Shown here: in pieces, positions 51,321-60,277 of the stretch
Layout: each line of letters opens with the position of its first letter
Position numbering within the stretch: position 1 is the first letter of the stretch
NCBI RefSeq assembly: GCF_042682745.1
Contig: NZ_JBHUIO010000002.1
Location: 372,001 to 436,000, forward strand
DNA: 64,000 bases
Direction: 5' to 3'
From: Tumebacillus_A lipolyticus
GTDB taxonomy: Bacteria; Bacillota; Bacilli; Tumebacillales; Tumebacillaceae
The notes under the pieces: generated by a model
Databases searched by the model: none
Told to the model about the DNA's origin: nothing
What the model saw: only the letters and a program-made list of their open reading frames with translations
Program-made: the position numbers and the translations under genes

Positions 51321-52889
51321 CTACTCCTCCTTCCGCTTATTCTTCCCATGTTTTTCCCGACGCGAGGGAAGGCGCATCTCCAGCTCCCAGCGGTTCGCTT
51401 CTTCCTGTTCTTGATAGAAGCGCTCCTCCTCGTCCAGATCGAGCACCGGATGCCCGAGTCGCCTTTGTCGAGGGTGTGCAGAAGCTGCTGGGGGCAGACT
51501 GCGCTTGCGCACGCCGTTAGGGTCATAGAAAGCGTAGAACAACAGGCGATCCAGCTGTTTGTTCAACAGCCACAAAGCGGCGAGCAGCATCACGACCGAG
51601 CCGAGCAAGTATCCTGCACCTGGCGACCAGTTGAGCTCCGTTGCCAGCGCCCCACCTGCCAGCAGCGCGAGCACGGCAATCCCAGCTGCCCACAACGCTT
51701 GCTTGCGCGCATCAAAGTAGAGCAGGAGCAAAAAGGCGGTGATCCAGACCATATGCGGTACCGAACCGATGATCGTCCACTGAAACGTGTCGATCACATT
51801 GGGATAGAACTGTTTGACCTGCTGAGCAAACACCCAGGACAGGCTCGCCACAAACGCTTGAATTTTCATCATCCGGAGCAGAGCGGCTTTCGTCTCCGTC
51901 CTCAGTTCCTCCTCAAACATCCGTACGGGGGCCAGCGTGTCACCGCTTTCGATCGCATCATAAAAGCGCCGGAACACTTGGTAGAAGTCCGTTTCGATGT
52001 TGACGGAGAACAGCGTAAAGGCGGGGATGAAGGCTAAAAACGTCCAAAACTTCGCCAGATCATACCCTGGAGAGAGCAGGTAGCTCCCCCCGACGATCAG
52101 ACCTTGATCGGAAAACCAATAGATCCCGTTGTCCACCCAAAGCGTCATCGCGTACAAAAAACCGATGCCCAGCAGTTCAGGGTAGCGCCGATACTGCGGG
52201 AGCGCATCATATAGCACAGGCATTTGGCCAGGAAAATCGCGGACGATCACCCGACCCAACCAAAGAAATGCGACCGCCTGCCCGCAGGTGAACAGCCCGA
52301 GCATCACCGTTTCGTCAACTTGGGCGCTCGCCACGCTCAAGTAGATCGAGTACACCAGTGCGGATACGCCGAGCATCAGCAGCCCGAACAAAAAACCGCG
52401 GGCGATGTCCCAATACGCTTTGGCTGCGGAGAGCAGGATCATCGCAAGTCCCAGCTGTGTGAGCAGGACGGTCAGCACGACCGTCCAGATCTTATACGCG
52501 ATCGGCAAGGGCAACAGCCATTGAAACGCGGTGGATAACGCTAACGCCGCCAAGCCGGTGTAGAGATAGATCCCGGTAAATCCGCTCAGCAGGCGCTCCG
52601 GCGCTTCCACATAGAGGGCGTCTGCCAGATAGCGCGTCAAAAAGAATTGTGCGGTCGTCGAGATCAGGTTGGAACCGATCATCGCATAGGTGATCGTCGC
52701 AAAAAACAGATCGCGCTGATCCGCCTGCAGGCCGAGCGCATTTCCCCACGCCAACAGCAGAAACAGTGAGATCAACGTCAGTAGCCACGGACCTGCCGCA
52801 ACGAAAGCGGCCGCGCTGTACACCCGCCATTTTCCCGATCTGCCGAGCTCGCCCAGCGCTTTGCGCAAAGTGAATCCGATGCCCGCCAC
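51321..52889 (-). CDS. pelG: PelG, Pel exopolysaccharide membrane transporter
   Basis: 522 residues with about 12 transmembrane helices and the N-terminal signature MAGIGFTLRKALG followed by AAGPWLLTLISLFLL, diagnostic of PelG, an MOP-superfamily-like protein thought to move Pel polymer across the membrane. A charged C-terminal tail (residues 450-522) is long. It starts at GTG 52889, whose G is shared with the pelF stop TAG. It is the last of five overlapping pel genes. Confidence 0.88.
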   Translation of the reverse strand: MAGIGFTLRKALGELGRSGKWRVYSAAAFVAAGPWLLTLISLFLLLAWGNALGLQADQRDLFFATITYAMIGSNLISTTAQFFLTRYLADALYVEAPERLLSGFTGIYLYTGLAALALSTAFQWLLPLPIAYKIWTVVLTVLLTQLGLAMILLSAAKAYWDIARGFLFGLLMLGVSALVYSIYLSVASAQVDETVMLGLFTCGQAVAFLWLGRVIVRDFPGQMPVLYDALPQYRRYPELLGIGFLYAMTLWVDNGIYWFSDQGLIVGGSYLLSPGYDLAKFWTFLAFIPAFTLFSVNIETDFYQVFRRFYDAIESGDTLAPVRMFEEELRTETKAALLRMMKIQAFVASLSWVFAQQVKQFYPNVIDTFQWTIIGSVPHMVWITAFLLLLYFDARKQALWAAGIAVLALLAGGALATELNWSPGAGYLLGSVVMLLAALWLLNKQLDRLLFYAFYDPNGVRKRSLPPAASAHPRQRRLGHPVLDLDEEERFYQEQEEANRWELEMRLPSRREKHGKNKRKEE

Positions 52890-54295
52890 TACGACATCAC
52901 CGCCTCATCGTAGAGCTTGCGATACGATCGCATCACATCGCGCAACGTGTAGTATCTTCGCACACGCTCTCGCCCGACGCGCCCCATCTGCTCGCGAAGC
53001 GGCCGGTCGCCCGACAGCTTGAGCAGTGCAGCCCCCGTCTCATCGGGCGCCATCAATCGGGTGACGATGCCGCATTCGCCAAGATCATCCCCTGCAAACC
53101 CTTCGATCAGCTCTCGGCACGCGCCGACATCTGTGGCGACGATCGGCAGTCCCGCCGCCATCGCTTCTAACATCACCAACGGCTGTCCCTCCGAGATCGA
53201 GGTGAGCAAGATGCAGTCGAGCTTGGGCAGGTAGTCGAGGACGTTGACCGACCCGGTCCACTGCACGCGCTCGGCGATGCCGAGCGATTCGATCAGGGCT
53301 AAACATTCCTCAAAATACTCCTGATCCTCATCCTGTGGTCCGATCAGCATCATCCTCGCGTCAGGCTGCTGCCTGAGCACGACCGCCATCGCCCGCAGCA
53401 GCGTCTTCACATCTTTGATCGGGACAACCCGCAGAATCGCCCCGATCGTGAACGGCCGATCGGGCGTCGGAGTGACCTGCGCATACAGATCTGGGTTGAC
53501 ACCGTTTGGAATCAAGCGCATCTTCTCCTGCACCGCCCCGTAGAACAGCTGCGCTTTCTGATTGCCTTGTGAAAGCGTGGTCACATATTTTGCCGACTCG
53601 TATCCTGCGCGCCCGACGCGCACAAAAAATTGGTTCCACCAGCCTTTGAGCGGCAACGATACCCAGTCGGCGCGCACGATCTCCTCTTCTCGTTCTCTGG
53701 TGTAGATCCCGTGTTCCGTGATGATCAGCGGCAGCCCCGACAGGCGGTTGATCACCGCACCGCACCACCCGGCATAGCCGGTTGATGCCGCATGCATCAA
53801 CTGCCCTGGCGGAAGCGGCACTCGAAACAGGTGCAACATCGGCAGCCACATCGAGCGCCAATTCCAGACAAAATCGACGAGAGCGGGTGCGTTCGGCAAT
53901 TCGCGATACACATCGAGCGTCACTTCCCACGCCCACTTTTCCTCCAAGATCGCTTCGACCGAAGGCGTATGCCGCTTCGAGCGAATGATCGACAGCGTCT
54001 CTTGGCTTGGCAGCTCACCCGTCTTAAAAAAATGGTGCATCTCTTCACGGTGCCGCTTGCGCCAGCGCCAAAGTCCGCCCTGCTCTTGATCTTGATCGTG
54101 CAGGTAGACCTCTTGCAGATGCGTGACATTCGCTGGCAGCTCATACTTATATCGCGCGTTTTTCTGGCGGGTCGCACCGATGTACACCAGCGAGAACTCG
54201 CAATCTGACATCGTTCTGATCAGCTGGTGCGTCCAAGAAGAGACGCCTCCTTGCACGTATGGATACGTTCCTTCCAGCAACAACGTCACCTTCAC
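52889..54295 (-). CDS. pelF: PelF, GT4-type glycosyltransferase for Pel polymer
   Basis: 468 residues of GT-B fold. The start KVTLLLEGTYPYVQGGVSSW is typical of PelF. EHGIYTREREEEI lies mid-protein, and the C-terminal nucleotide-sugar site reads LLTSISEGQPLVMLEAMAAG with ATDVGACRELIEG. PelF is the cytosolic polymerising transferase using UDP-HexNAc. Start GTG 54295 overlaps the pelA-type stop (GTGA). Confidence 0.92.
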   Translation of the reverse strand: MKVTLLLEGTYPYVQGGVSSWTHQLIRTMSDCEFSLVYIGATRQKNARYKYELPANVTHLQEVYLHDQDQEQGGLWRWRKRHREEMHHFFKTGELPSQETLSIIRSKRHTPSVEAILEEKWAWEVTLDVYRELPNAPALVDFVWNWRSMWLPMLHLFRVPLPPGQLMHAASTGYAGWCGAVINRLSGLPLIITEHGIYTREREEEIVRADWVSLPLKGWWNQFFVRVGRAGYESAKYVTTLSQGNQKAQLFYGAVQEKMRLIPNGVNPDLYAQVTPTPDRPFTIGAILRVVPIKDVKTLLRAMAVVLRQQPDARMMLIGPQDEDQEYFEECLALIESLGIAERVQWTGSVNVLDYLPKLDCILLTSISEGQPLVMLEAMAAGLPIVATDVGACRELIEGFAGDDLGECGIVTRLMAPDETGAALLKLSGDRPLREQMGRVGRERVRRYYTLRDVMRSYRKLYDEAVMS

Positions 54296-56151
54296 TTCGC
54301 CACCTCCAGCACCAACATCGGTTCGGTGACCTCCACCCAGAGCAGACCGTACTCCTCATTGCGCGAAACGATCTTTCCACCCGCTTTCACATCCCAATCA
54401 TGCGGCGCTGCGACCCGAACTTCCAGATAGACCGGCCCTTTTAGCGGAGTCAGATAGGCGGTCAATCTCCCCGCCTGCGACCGATCGATCTGCACCTGGG
54501 TCTGATGATACAGGCGCAGCTTATCTGAAAGCTCGCTTGCGGTCAGCGGTTGCAACCAGGAGAAACGCAAGTTTACATCTTGGACCAACCGATCAAATCC
54601 ATCGCGCAGTTTGTCCCACGTCATGCCTTTTCCCCGCTCATCGCTGAACACATCGTCAGGATGATTAAAGTGGGAGACGATGCCGAGCGTCGCCACCAAC
54701 GAGTAGAGATCGGAAAGTTCGTCCGCCTCCGGTGAGTAGCCAGAGGTCGCGCGCGGCGTGCCCATCACTTGCGGATAATCAGGATCGGGCAAAAACTCCT
54801 GCGCCAGCTCCCCTTGTTTTCCGCTCGTCGCATAGAGCGATGAGATCGTTTTTAAATCGGGGAACGCTTTGAGCAACTGATCCTTTCCTTCCTTGCTCAA
54901 AACGTTCGAAGGCGGGATGTACATCGTCGGCAACTGCGAGTGAATTTCTGCCTTCCACGTGTTGCGAGCTGCGAGGAGCGACTGAAGCATCGCCTGCTCA
55001 GATGGCCACGGCCTGTACCCGTACAGCTCCTGCTCTTCTGGCGTATAAGACAGGTTGAGCGATTGGTGATTGAAGCCGTGCAGACCGATCTCGCCACTGT
55101 CTTCGATCAGCTTTACCTCTAAGTCGAACAACAGCTGCTGGCCTTCGTGCAGAACTTCAAACGGTGGCGTCACGCGGTCGCTGTACATAAAAATCGTCCC
55201 GACCGAATAGCGAACGCCATATTTTTTGGCGATCTCCTGCATATCTGGGTCCCAACGCTTCAGCCGAAAATCGTAATCGGTCATCCCCGTCAGATTGCCT
55301 TCTGAGACGCGGTTGTAGGCGGGCGATGGAAAGTCATCGATAAACCAGACCTGCCCGCCGATCGTCGCCTTGGCACCATCGCCCTGTGCTTTGATCATCG
55401 ACTGCACAAACGCGCCGCGCATCACCGACTCATGCAGCAGCAGCGTGTTCCAGTACAACACGCCGCCCTTTCCTTGCTCCATTCGCCAAAGATAGGGAAT
55501 GCCGCTCGGCTCCACCGACTCCGCCCACACGTTCACCTGGGAGCTCAGCTGCACCTCTAAAGACGAGGAGGTCACCCGCTCCGCACTCAAAGTCTGCTCG
55601 CTCAAGCCAGGATAGATCTTCTCCGTCCAGCGCAAGCCGGTCGGCGCGGTCGGTGCGAAGTCGACCGACCCTAAGATGCCCATGAACGAGTTGATCGGAG
55701 AATCGGAGCTGCGGATCGTGTTGACCAACAGCCCGCCCTGTTCAGTTACATATCTTTTGATGTTCTCAACGTGCGGCAAGTTGGCCTGCTGTTCGGCCAC
55801 CAGAATGATCGCACCTTGCGCATACTGATCGAGCGGAGTGTTCAGCTGGCGATATTCGGCAAAGCTCATCACATCGACCGGCAGTTTGCCATAGCTCATC
55901 GCCATCGCCAGATTGTCCCGGGTCGCCTTCGTCTCGGCAATTCGGTCCTCTGCGTTATACAACAGCAAGTAGCGCTGGTGAGGTGCATCTGGCAACACCG
56001 TTTGCTTCGAGTGCGTGAATTCGAACTCTGGCGACCACCTTTTGTCGCTCCCCACCCATTCCTGAACACGGGTGGGAATGGTGAGCGCTAAAACGATCAG
56101 CAAAATCGCATAGACTGCAACTCGCCAGACGGGCAGCTTGGTCTTTCTCAT
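54292..56151 (-). CDS. PelA-type polysaccharide deacetylase, DUF2194
   Basis: 619 residues with an N-terminal signal/anchor helix (VAVYAILLIVLALTI) and an extracytoplasmic portion. A beta-rich domain (residues about 60-270) precedes the CE4-like catalytic part with VWFIDDFPSPAYN (motif 1 Asp pair) and GEIGLHGFNHQSL (His-x3-His metal motif). It matches the DUF2194/PelA deacetylase of Gram-positive pel loci and would deacetylate Pel GalNAc outside the membrane. ATG 56151 overlaps the pelE stop (ATGA) after GGGAGGGG. Confidence 0.85.
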   Translation of the reverse strand: MRKTKLPVWRVAVYAILLIVLALTIPTRVQEWVGSDKRWSPEFEFTHSKQTVLPDAPHQRYLLLYNAEDRIAETKATRDNLAMAMSYGKLPVDVMSFAEYRQLNTPLDQYAQGAIILVAEQQANLPHVENIKRYVTEQGGLLVNTIRSSDSPINSFMGILGSVDFAPTAPTGLRWTEKIYPGLSEQTLSAERVTSSSLEVQLSSQVNVWAESVEPSGIPYLWRMEQGKGGVLYWNTLLLHESVMRGAFVQSMIKAQGDGAKATIGGQVWFIDDFPSPAYNRVSEGNLTGMTDYDFRLKRWDPDMQEIAKKYGVRYSVGTIFMYSDRVTPPFEVLHEGQQLLFDLEVKLIEDSGEIGLHGFNHQSLNLSYTPEEQELYGYRPWPSEQAMLQSLLAARNTWKAEIHSQLPTMYIPPSNVLSKEGKDQLLKAFPDLKTISSLYATSGKQGELAQEFLPDPDYPQVMGTPRATSGYSPEADELSDLYSLVATLGIVSHFNHPDDVFSDERGKGMTWDKLRDGFDRLVQDVNLRFSWLQPLTASELSDKLRLYHQTQVQIDRSQAGRLTAYLTPLKGPVYLEVRVAAPHDWDVKAGGKIVSRNEEYGLLWVEVTEPMLVLEVAK

Positions 56152-57185
56152 CTGTTCCCCTCCCGTCGCCACAGTTGCACCAATCCTTGCATAAAGTCTG
56201 GCAGATGGTGCACATCTGTCACCTCGCGTACCAAGCGGATCAGCAGTTCCTGATCGTTTTGCTCATAGGCGAGCTGAATCAAGACCCCTCTTGCCCGGTC
56301 CGCCGTTTCCGCCTGTCGCTGTCCCAACCACAGCTTCGCTTCCGCCTCCGCCTCCTGATATCGCTTCAAGAAAAAGAGGGTTTGCGCCTTTTCGATGCCC
56401 ACCTGCGGCTGATCGGGGTTGAGGAAAAGCGATCGCTTTAGGACTGTTAAGCGCTTGTCCAAATAAAAGTGAGATAATTCTGCGCCGGCAATCCCCTCTT
56501 CGATGATCAGCTCATATTCGGTCGCGAGTTCATTCCAAGCGTCAACATCTTCGGGCATGCGCTCCAATCGTTTTTCCAAACGACGAATCTGTGCAGAATG
56601 AGCAGCTTCTGCTCGCGAGAGCAAAGAAGCACCATAATAGCGAACTTCCGGATCAGGATCATCGAGCGCTTTTCGCACGACCGGCACCTGAATCTTGGAG
56701 CTCATCGACTGCGCCTGCAAGAGCACGCGCTTCTTCTTCTGCGCGTCCTGACCCTCCAGCACATCGATCAGCGGAACGACATCGAGCACGCCCCCCCAAT
56801 CGATCGAAGAGCGATACACCTCTTGGGCGACCGGTACATCTTGCCAAGCTCCCTGTACCCGAGTCACCTGTGTCGACCAAAGGGCGGCGATCAGACCTCC
56901 GATCCCAGGCAGCAAGAAACAGGTCAGTGCGGTCAGCGCTTGCCGAGAACTCCACGGCTGAATTCCAGAGATCGGTTGGGCGAGATGAGCGACCAAGAGC
57001 GCGAACGCCGCTCGCAGGAACAGCAACCAGACCATCCCCTGCAGCGCGAATACAAAAAGGAATAAATCCACTACTGCGAACAGAGCGAACAGGATGATCG
57101 AGCGCAGATGGCGCGCTCGCACCAGCGTATCGAACACGTTTTGCTTGCTGTGTTTCGCTTTGCGCGAACTCAGTTCTGCACTCAT
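56148..57185 (-). CDS. pelE: PelE, membrane TPR protein of the Pel complex
   Basis: 345 residues: two or three N-terminal membrane helices (SIILFALFAVVDLFLFVFAL, then WLLFLRAAFALLVAHLA and a third near 85-105) and a cytosolic TPR/helical region ending near KAQTLFFLKRYQEAEAEAK. The layout and position between pelD and the deacetylase match PelE, which bridges PelD and other components. ATG 57185 overlaps the pelD stop (ATGA). Confidence 0.8.
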   Translation of the reverse strand: MSAELSSRKAKHSKQNVFDTLVRARHLRSIILFALFAVVDLFLFVFALQGMVWLLFLRAAFALLVAHLAQPISGIQPWSSRQALTALTCFLLPGIGGLIAALWSTQVTRVQGAWQDVPVAQEVYRSSIDWGGVLDVVPLIDVLEGQDAQKKKRVLLQAQSMSSKIQVPVVRKALDDPDPEVRYYGASLLSRAEAAHSAQIRRLEKRLERMPEDVDAWNELATEYELIIEEGIAGAELSHFYLDKRLTVLKRSLFLNPDQPQVGIEKAQTLFFLKRYQEAEAEAKLWLGQRQAETADRARGVLIQLAYEQNDQELLIRLVREVTDVHHLPDFMQGLVQLWRREGNR

Positions 57186-58480
57186 CGCGCTTCAACCTTG
57201 CTTTCTATCCGTATTTGACATTCATTGTGCAACACTTGAAGATCGAGAATTTGAAATTCTGCCGACTCGATTCGCTCCTCGATTCGCTGAACAACCCCTC
57301 CGGCGTACTGTTGCTCCATCGTCGGAAAGAGCAACAGCAAGCGCATCGACGATGGCTCCCACATCGCGAGGTCGAAGGTGCGCATCTTCCCCCGCAGCCT
57401 TTCGGTCAACAGCTGGGGAATCTGATCGTCCGGCAAAGACGTATGCAAAGTCGCTTCGATAATCGTATAAGGAATCCCATAACGAACATAGCGATCATGC
57501 TCGATCGCGCATTGCTCTTCAAAATAGGGCGCTCGCAAAAAGCGCGAATTCGGATAGGTCGCCTCGGTCTGACGGGCCGTCTCAAAAGCGGTCGCACGCT
57601 CAAGCGAAGAGGATGCCCATCTGGTCAAGACCTGTAACAGTTGTGTCGTGTCGGCCGTCACCTTCGAGAGCGGCAACTTGTGAATCGCGATCAGCGCATA
57701 GGTCCGCTTTTGCCGAAAGAGCGGCACGATATAGATCGGCGCCGGACGCTCGTCCGCCTCCTGAAACGTGAGCACTTCCCCCGCTTCGATCGCTCTCTTC
57801 ACCAGCTCATGCGCATCGATCGACACCGAGTTGGACCAGGCGGGCTCACCCACGCGCACCGCAAGGCGTGCAAATCGATTGCCCTCCTCGATTCGGTAGA
57901 TGCTCGCCTGCTCCACCTGCAAAAGGTCTTCGAGCACGCCGAGCAGCTCGGTTAAGATCTTTTCGACAGACAGCACGTTCAAACTCTGTGCGATCTGGTA
58001 GAGTCGGGTCATCGTCGCCGTCTGCCCCAGCACGCGACCTTGCAATTCGAGCAGCGCCGTCTCCGCCTGTTGCAAGCGGGACCTGGCAGCTACCGATTCC
58101 TTTTGCAGCAGCTCCGCCTGATCGCGCAAGCGCTGCATGCGCCGCTCCATCGTGATTCGCAATTCGCCGAGCACATAGCCTGCGACGATCAAAAACATTG
58201 GGGTCAGATAGTGGGTTGGATCAGCGATGATAAATGTCCAGAGAGCATTGAGTGGAAAAGCTGTGGTGAACGTGAGCATGGCCAAATAGAGCAGGGAGGC
58301 TAAAAGCCCTGCTAGAACACCGATCACAGGGCCTGCGACCCATGCGCCGTAGATCACGAACAGAAAGAACGGAGAGGGGTTTAAATTTAACAGGGTTGCT
58401 GCAGGAAAAAAGCCTACCAACAAGCCGAGCCCGATCAAGACTTCGAGCAGCCCGGTCAGCTTTCGACGAAGCGGTATCAT
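57182..58480 (-). CDS. pelD: PelD, c-di-GMP receptor of the Pel complex
   Basis: 432 residues. Four N-terminal membrane helices (LLEVLIGLGLLVGFF to MFLIVAGYVLGELRI), a coiled-coil stretch, a GAF domain (residues about 165-290) and a degenerate GGDEF domain near 320-420. RTFD at the expected inhibitory-site place and EPSSM in place of GGDEF make it a c-di-GMP sensor, not a cyclase. ATG 58480 follows GGAGGTAA; the frame extends upstream to 58648 without support. It heads the pel operon. Confidence 0.85.
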   Translation of the reverse strand: MIPLRRKLTGLLEVLIGLGLLVGFFPAATLLNLNPSPFFLFVIYGAWVAGPVIGVLAGLLASLLYLAMLTFTTAFPLNALWTFIIADPTHYLTPMFLIVAGYVLGELRITMERRMQRLRDQAELLQKESVAARSRLQQAETALLELQGRVLGQTATMTRLYQIAQSLNVLSVEKILTELLGVLEDLLQVEQASIYRIEEGNRFARLAVRVGEPAWSNSVSIDAHELVKRAIEAGEVLTFQEADERPAPIYIVPLFRQKRTYALIAIHKLPLSKVTADTTQLLQVLTRWASSSLERATAFETARQTEATYPNSRFLRAPYFEEQCAIEHDRYVRYGIPYTIIEATLHTSLPDDQIPQLLTERLRGKMRTFDLAMWEPSSMRLLLLFPTMEQQYAGGVVQRIEERIESAEFQILDLQVLHNECQIRIESKVEAR

Positions 58481-58502
58481 CTCGTTACCTCCAGAAGTTG
58501 CC

Positions 58503-58532
58503 AAGCACCCTGCCCAGAAGGCAAGGGTGCTT
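58503..58532 (-). promoter_or_regulatory. Hairpin just upstream of the pelD ribosome site
   Basis: AAGCACCCT-GCC pairs with GGC-AAGGGTGCTT, between the Zn-ribbon stop and the pelD ribosome site. It has no T-run, so it is not a clear terminator, and it is not a known c-di-GMP riboswitch. It could modulate read-through or translation of pelD. Confidence 0.4.
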
Positions 58533-58535
58533 GTG

Positions 58536-58730
58536 TTACCATACCGTCTTTCGAGTTCCGTCCGGAAGCTTGTCCCGACGAACGATCGTATTTGGCGCAT
58601 CGTGATGCTGCCATTCAAAATGGTCGCGCGTCTGCTCGCGGCGCGCATCGTCCATCAGACGACCACAGCGGCAGCAGCGATCATTTCTCACATCATTTTC
58701 TTCGTAGCAATCTGTGCACTTGATGATCAT
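58536..58730 (-). CDS. Small zinc-ribbon-like protein
   Basis: 64 residues, MIIKCTDCYEENDVRNDRCC then RCGRLMDDARR. Two CxxC-type pairs (CTDC and CRC within DRCCRCG) suggest a small zinc ribbon. The start ATG 58730 overlaps the OsmC stop (ATGA), so it is probably translated from the same message. No family name is known to me. Confidence 0.7.
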   Translation of the reverse strand: MIIKCTDCYEENDVRNDRCCRCGRLMDDARREQTRDHFEWQHHDAPNTIVRRDKLPDGTRKTVW

Positions 58731-59161
58731 GCGTTGCCTCCCAGTTCGAATCGCTCTCCGTTCAACTCATAGGAGGCGGTCAAGCTTGCGTTCAACGAGG
58801 CGGACGCCGAGCAGTATTTCTCATTGGAGAGATGGATCGCTCGCTCCACCTTGTCCCGCGTCAGGTCGGGGCCTTTTAACACGTAATGAATATGTATGTT
58901 GGTAAAGCGCTGGGGCATTTCTTCCGCTCGTGACCCTGACAGTTCCATGCGGAATTCATCGATGGTCAGCCGACCTTTTTCCAAGATCATCACCACATCG
59001 ATCCCCGAACAGCCGCCAAGTCCCATCAATAGCATTTCCATCGGACGCGGGCCCGTATCCTCGCCGCCCACTTCCGCCTTCGCATCCATCGTGACCGGGT
59101 GACCAGAGCCGCCAATCGCTTCGAATTTGCGTTTTCCCTGCCATTCAATGTTTACGTTCAC
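58727..59161 (-). CDS. OsmC-family protein
   Basis: 144 residues of the OsmC/Ohr fold: MDAKAEVGGEDTGPRPMEML, LGGCSGIDVVMILEKG with the first redox Cys near residue 51, and EKYCSASASLN with the second near 117. Family members reduce organic hydroperoxides or act on osmotic stress; this one is the YhfA-like branch by motif spacing. GTG 59161 overlaps the preceding stop (GTGA). Confidence 0.9.
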   Translation of the reverse strand: MNVNIEWQGKRKFEAIGGSGHPVTMDAKAEVGGEDTGPRPMEMLLMGLGGCSGIDVVMILEKGRLTIDEFRMELSGSRAEEMPQRFTNIHIHYVLKGPDLTRDKVERAIHLSNEKYCSASASLNASLTASYELNGERFELGGNA

Positions 59162-59625
59162 TTCGATCCATCCTTTCTATCAAAAGGTGGGGCTGCGCCC
59201 CCAAAACTTACCTCTCCCAATTGTACAGCACTGTACGCATTTTGGAAACGATCTTTCAGAATCTGTTCGATCAACCAGAGATCGAGATGCACCCGCCCTT
59301 TTTGTTTAAAGTGGTGGTTGATCGACCAGACGATGACCAGGATCGACAGGATGGCGACGATCAGCCAGTGCAGCGAGTCATGCGGAAAATAACGATTGAC
59401 CTGGCTGCCAAAGATCAAGAAGACGATCGGCGTCGTCGAGGCGAGCAGCGGGATGTTCCCGAGCATGTGTTGTCGGCGGGTCAACTCCGCTCGAATCACC
59501 GCCAACTCCTCTTCGTCCTTCATCAGGTAGTAGCGTCGTACTTTTTTTACCATCCCCGCATGTCGTCGATAATATCTGTCGAGCATTCGGGCGCGCGTCT
59601 CCGTACTTTTCAAGCCCACCTGCAC
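59158..59625 (-). CDS. Two-helix membrane protein, unknown function
   Basis: 155 residues. A basic, amphipathic N-terminus (RYYRRHAGMVKKVRRYYL) precedes two membrane helices (IPLLASTTPIVFLIFG and WLIVAILSILVIVWSIN) and a polar C-terminal tail. No recognised domain. The GTG at 59625 is the first start in frame; another GTG is two codons in. It is the first gene of the run with osmC and the Zn-ribbon gene. Confidence 0.65.
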   Translation of the reverse strand: MQVGLKSTETRARMLDRYYRRHAGMVKKVRRYYLMKDEEELAVIRAELTRRQHMLGNIPLLASTTPIVFLIFGSQVNRYFPHDSLHWLIVAILSILVIVWSINHHFKQKGRVHLDLWLIEQILKDRFQNAYSAVQLGEVSFGGAAPPFDRKDGSK

Positions 59626-59721
59626 TCCCTTTCCGCCCTTGCATTTGAAGTTAGTCTATACGTCTCCCCTCATTTCATGTACCATTACCGTATAGATTTC
59701 TCAGTTCGAGGAGGAAGTTCA

Positions 59722-60105
59722 TTGCAGACGTTTTTGCTGATTATCTCCTACCCGATTCTGCTGCTTTCGCTCGTCTCCTTTTGGCAAACGATCCGCCAGA
59801 AGCCTGAAGGCTTCTTTCACGATTTGGAGCGAGCAGGTATGGGCAATGGGATCAGACAGGTCATCTACGGCATCACCGGAGTCTACTTGCTCTACGTGCT
59901 GACCGCGATGAACCATGTGCGCCCGCTTTCTTGGTACGGCTGGATCGTCATCTTCGAGTCGCTGCTCTTTTTGTTGTCGCTGCGAGGCGATCTGACAAAG
60001 GGGCTATTGATCGGCTGGTATCGCCGCGGCCCAGGTCTCTACATCTCATCGGTGCTCAACACCCTCTTCCCCCTCACCGCCATCTATTTGCTACAGTTTT
60101 CCTGA
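59722..60105 (+). CDS. Small membrane protein, unknown function
   Basis: 127 residues with four hydrophobic segments: FLLIISYPILLLSLVSFW, VIYGITGVYLLYVLTAM, WIVIFESLLFLLSLRG and YISSVLNTLFPLTAIYLLQF. The TTG at 59722 is preceded by GAGGAGG at seven bases, a good start despite the unusual codon; open frame further upstream lacks support. It ends before a bidirectional terminator. I recognise no family. Confidence 0.6.
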   Translation: MQTFLLIISYPILLLSLVSFWQTIRQKPEGFFHDLERAGMGNGIRQVIYGITGVYLLYVLTAMNHVRPLSWYGWIVIFESLLFLLSLRGDLTKGLLIGWYRRGPGLYISSVLNTLFPLTAIYLLQFS

Positions 60106-60173
60106 GGACAGACCGGCAAGTTCCCGCACTTCGACCAGTTTCGCGCCACCATTTCACGCCTCACACAAAAGAC

Positions 60174-60213
60174 AAAAGAGCGCAAAGCCCCTTCACAGGC
60201 TTTGCGCTCTTTT
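60174..60213. terminator. Bidirectional terminator between convergent genes
   Basis: AAAAGAGCGCAAAGCC pairs with GGCTTTGCGCTCTTTT around eight bases, with A/T runs on both sides. Confidence 0.9.
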
Positions 60214-60277
60214 CAATTGGACATCCGCTCTATTGAACATCCGCACGATTCGACCAGCGAACGCGAGCAGACATTGC

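Noticed and set aside
58481..58535. c-di-GMP riboswitch before pelD
   Set aside because: The gap is 55 bases and holds only a simple hairpin; the conserved GEMM core is not present.
59221..59721. 294-residue plus-strand reading ending at 60105
   Set aside because: The first 165 codons are antisense to the 59158-59625 gene. The hydrophobic protein starts at TTG 59722 with its own GAGGAGG.
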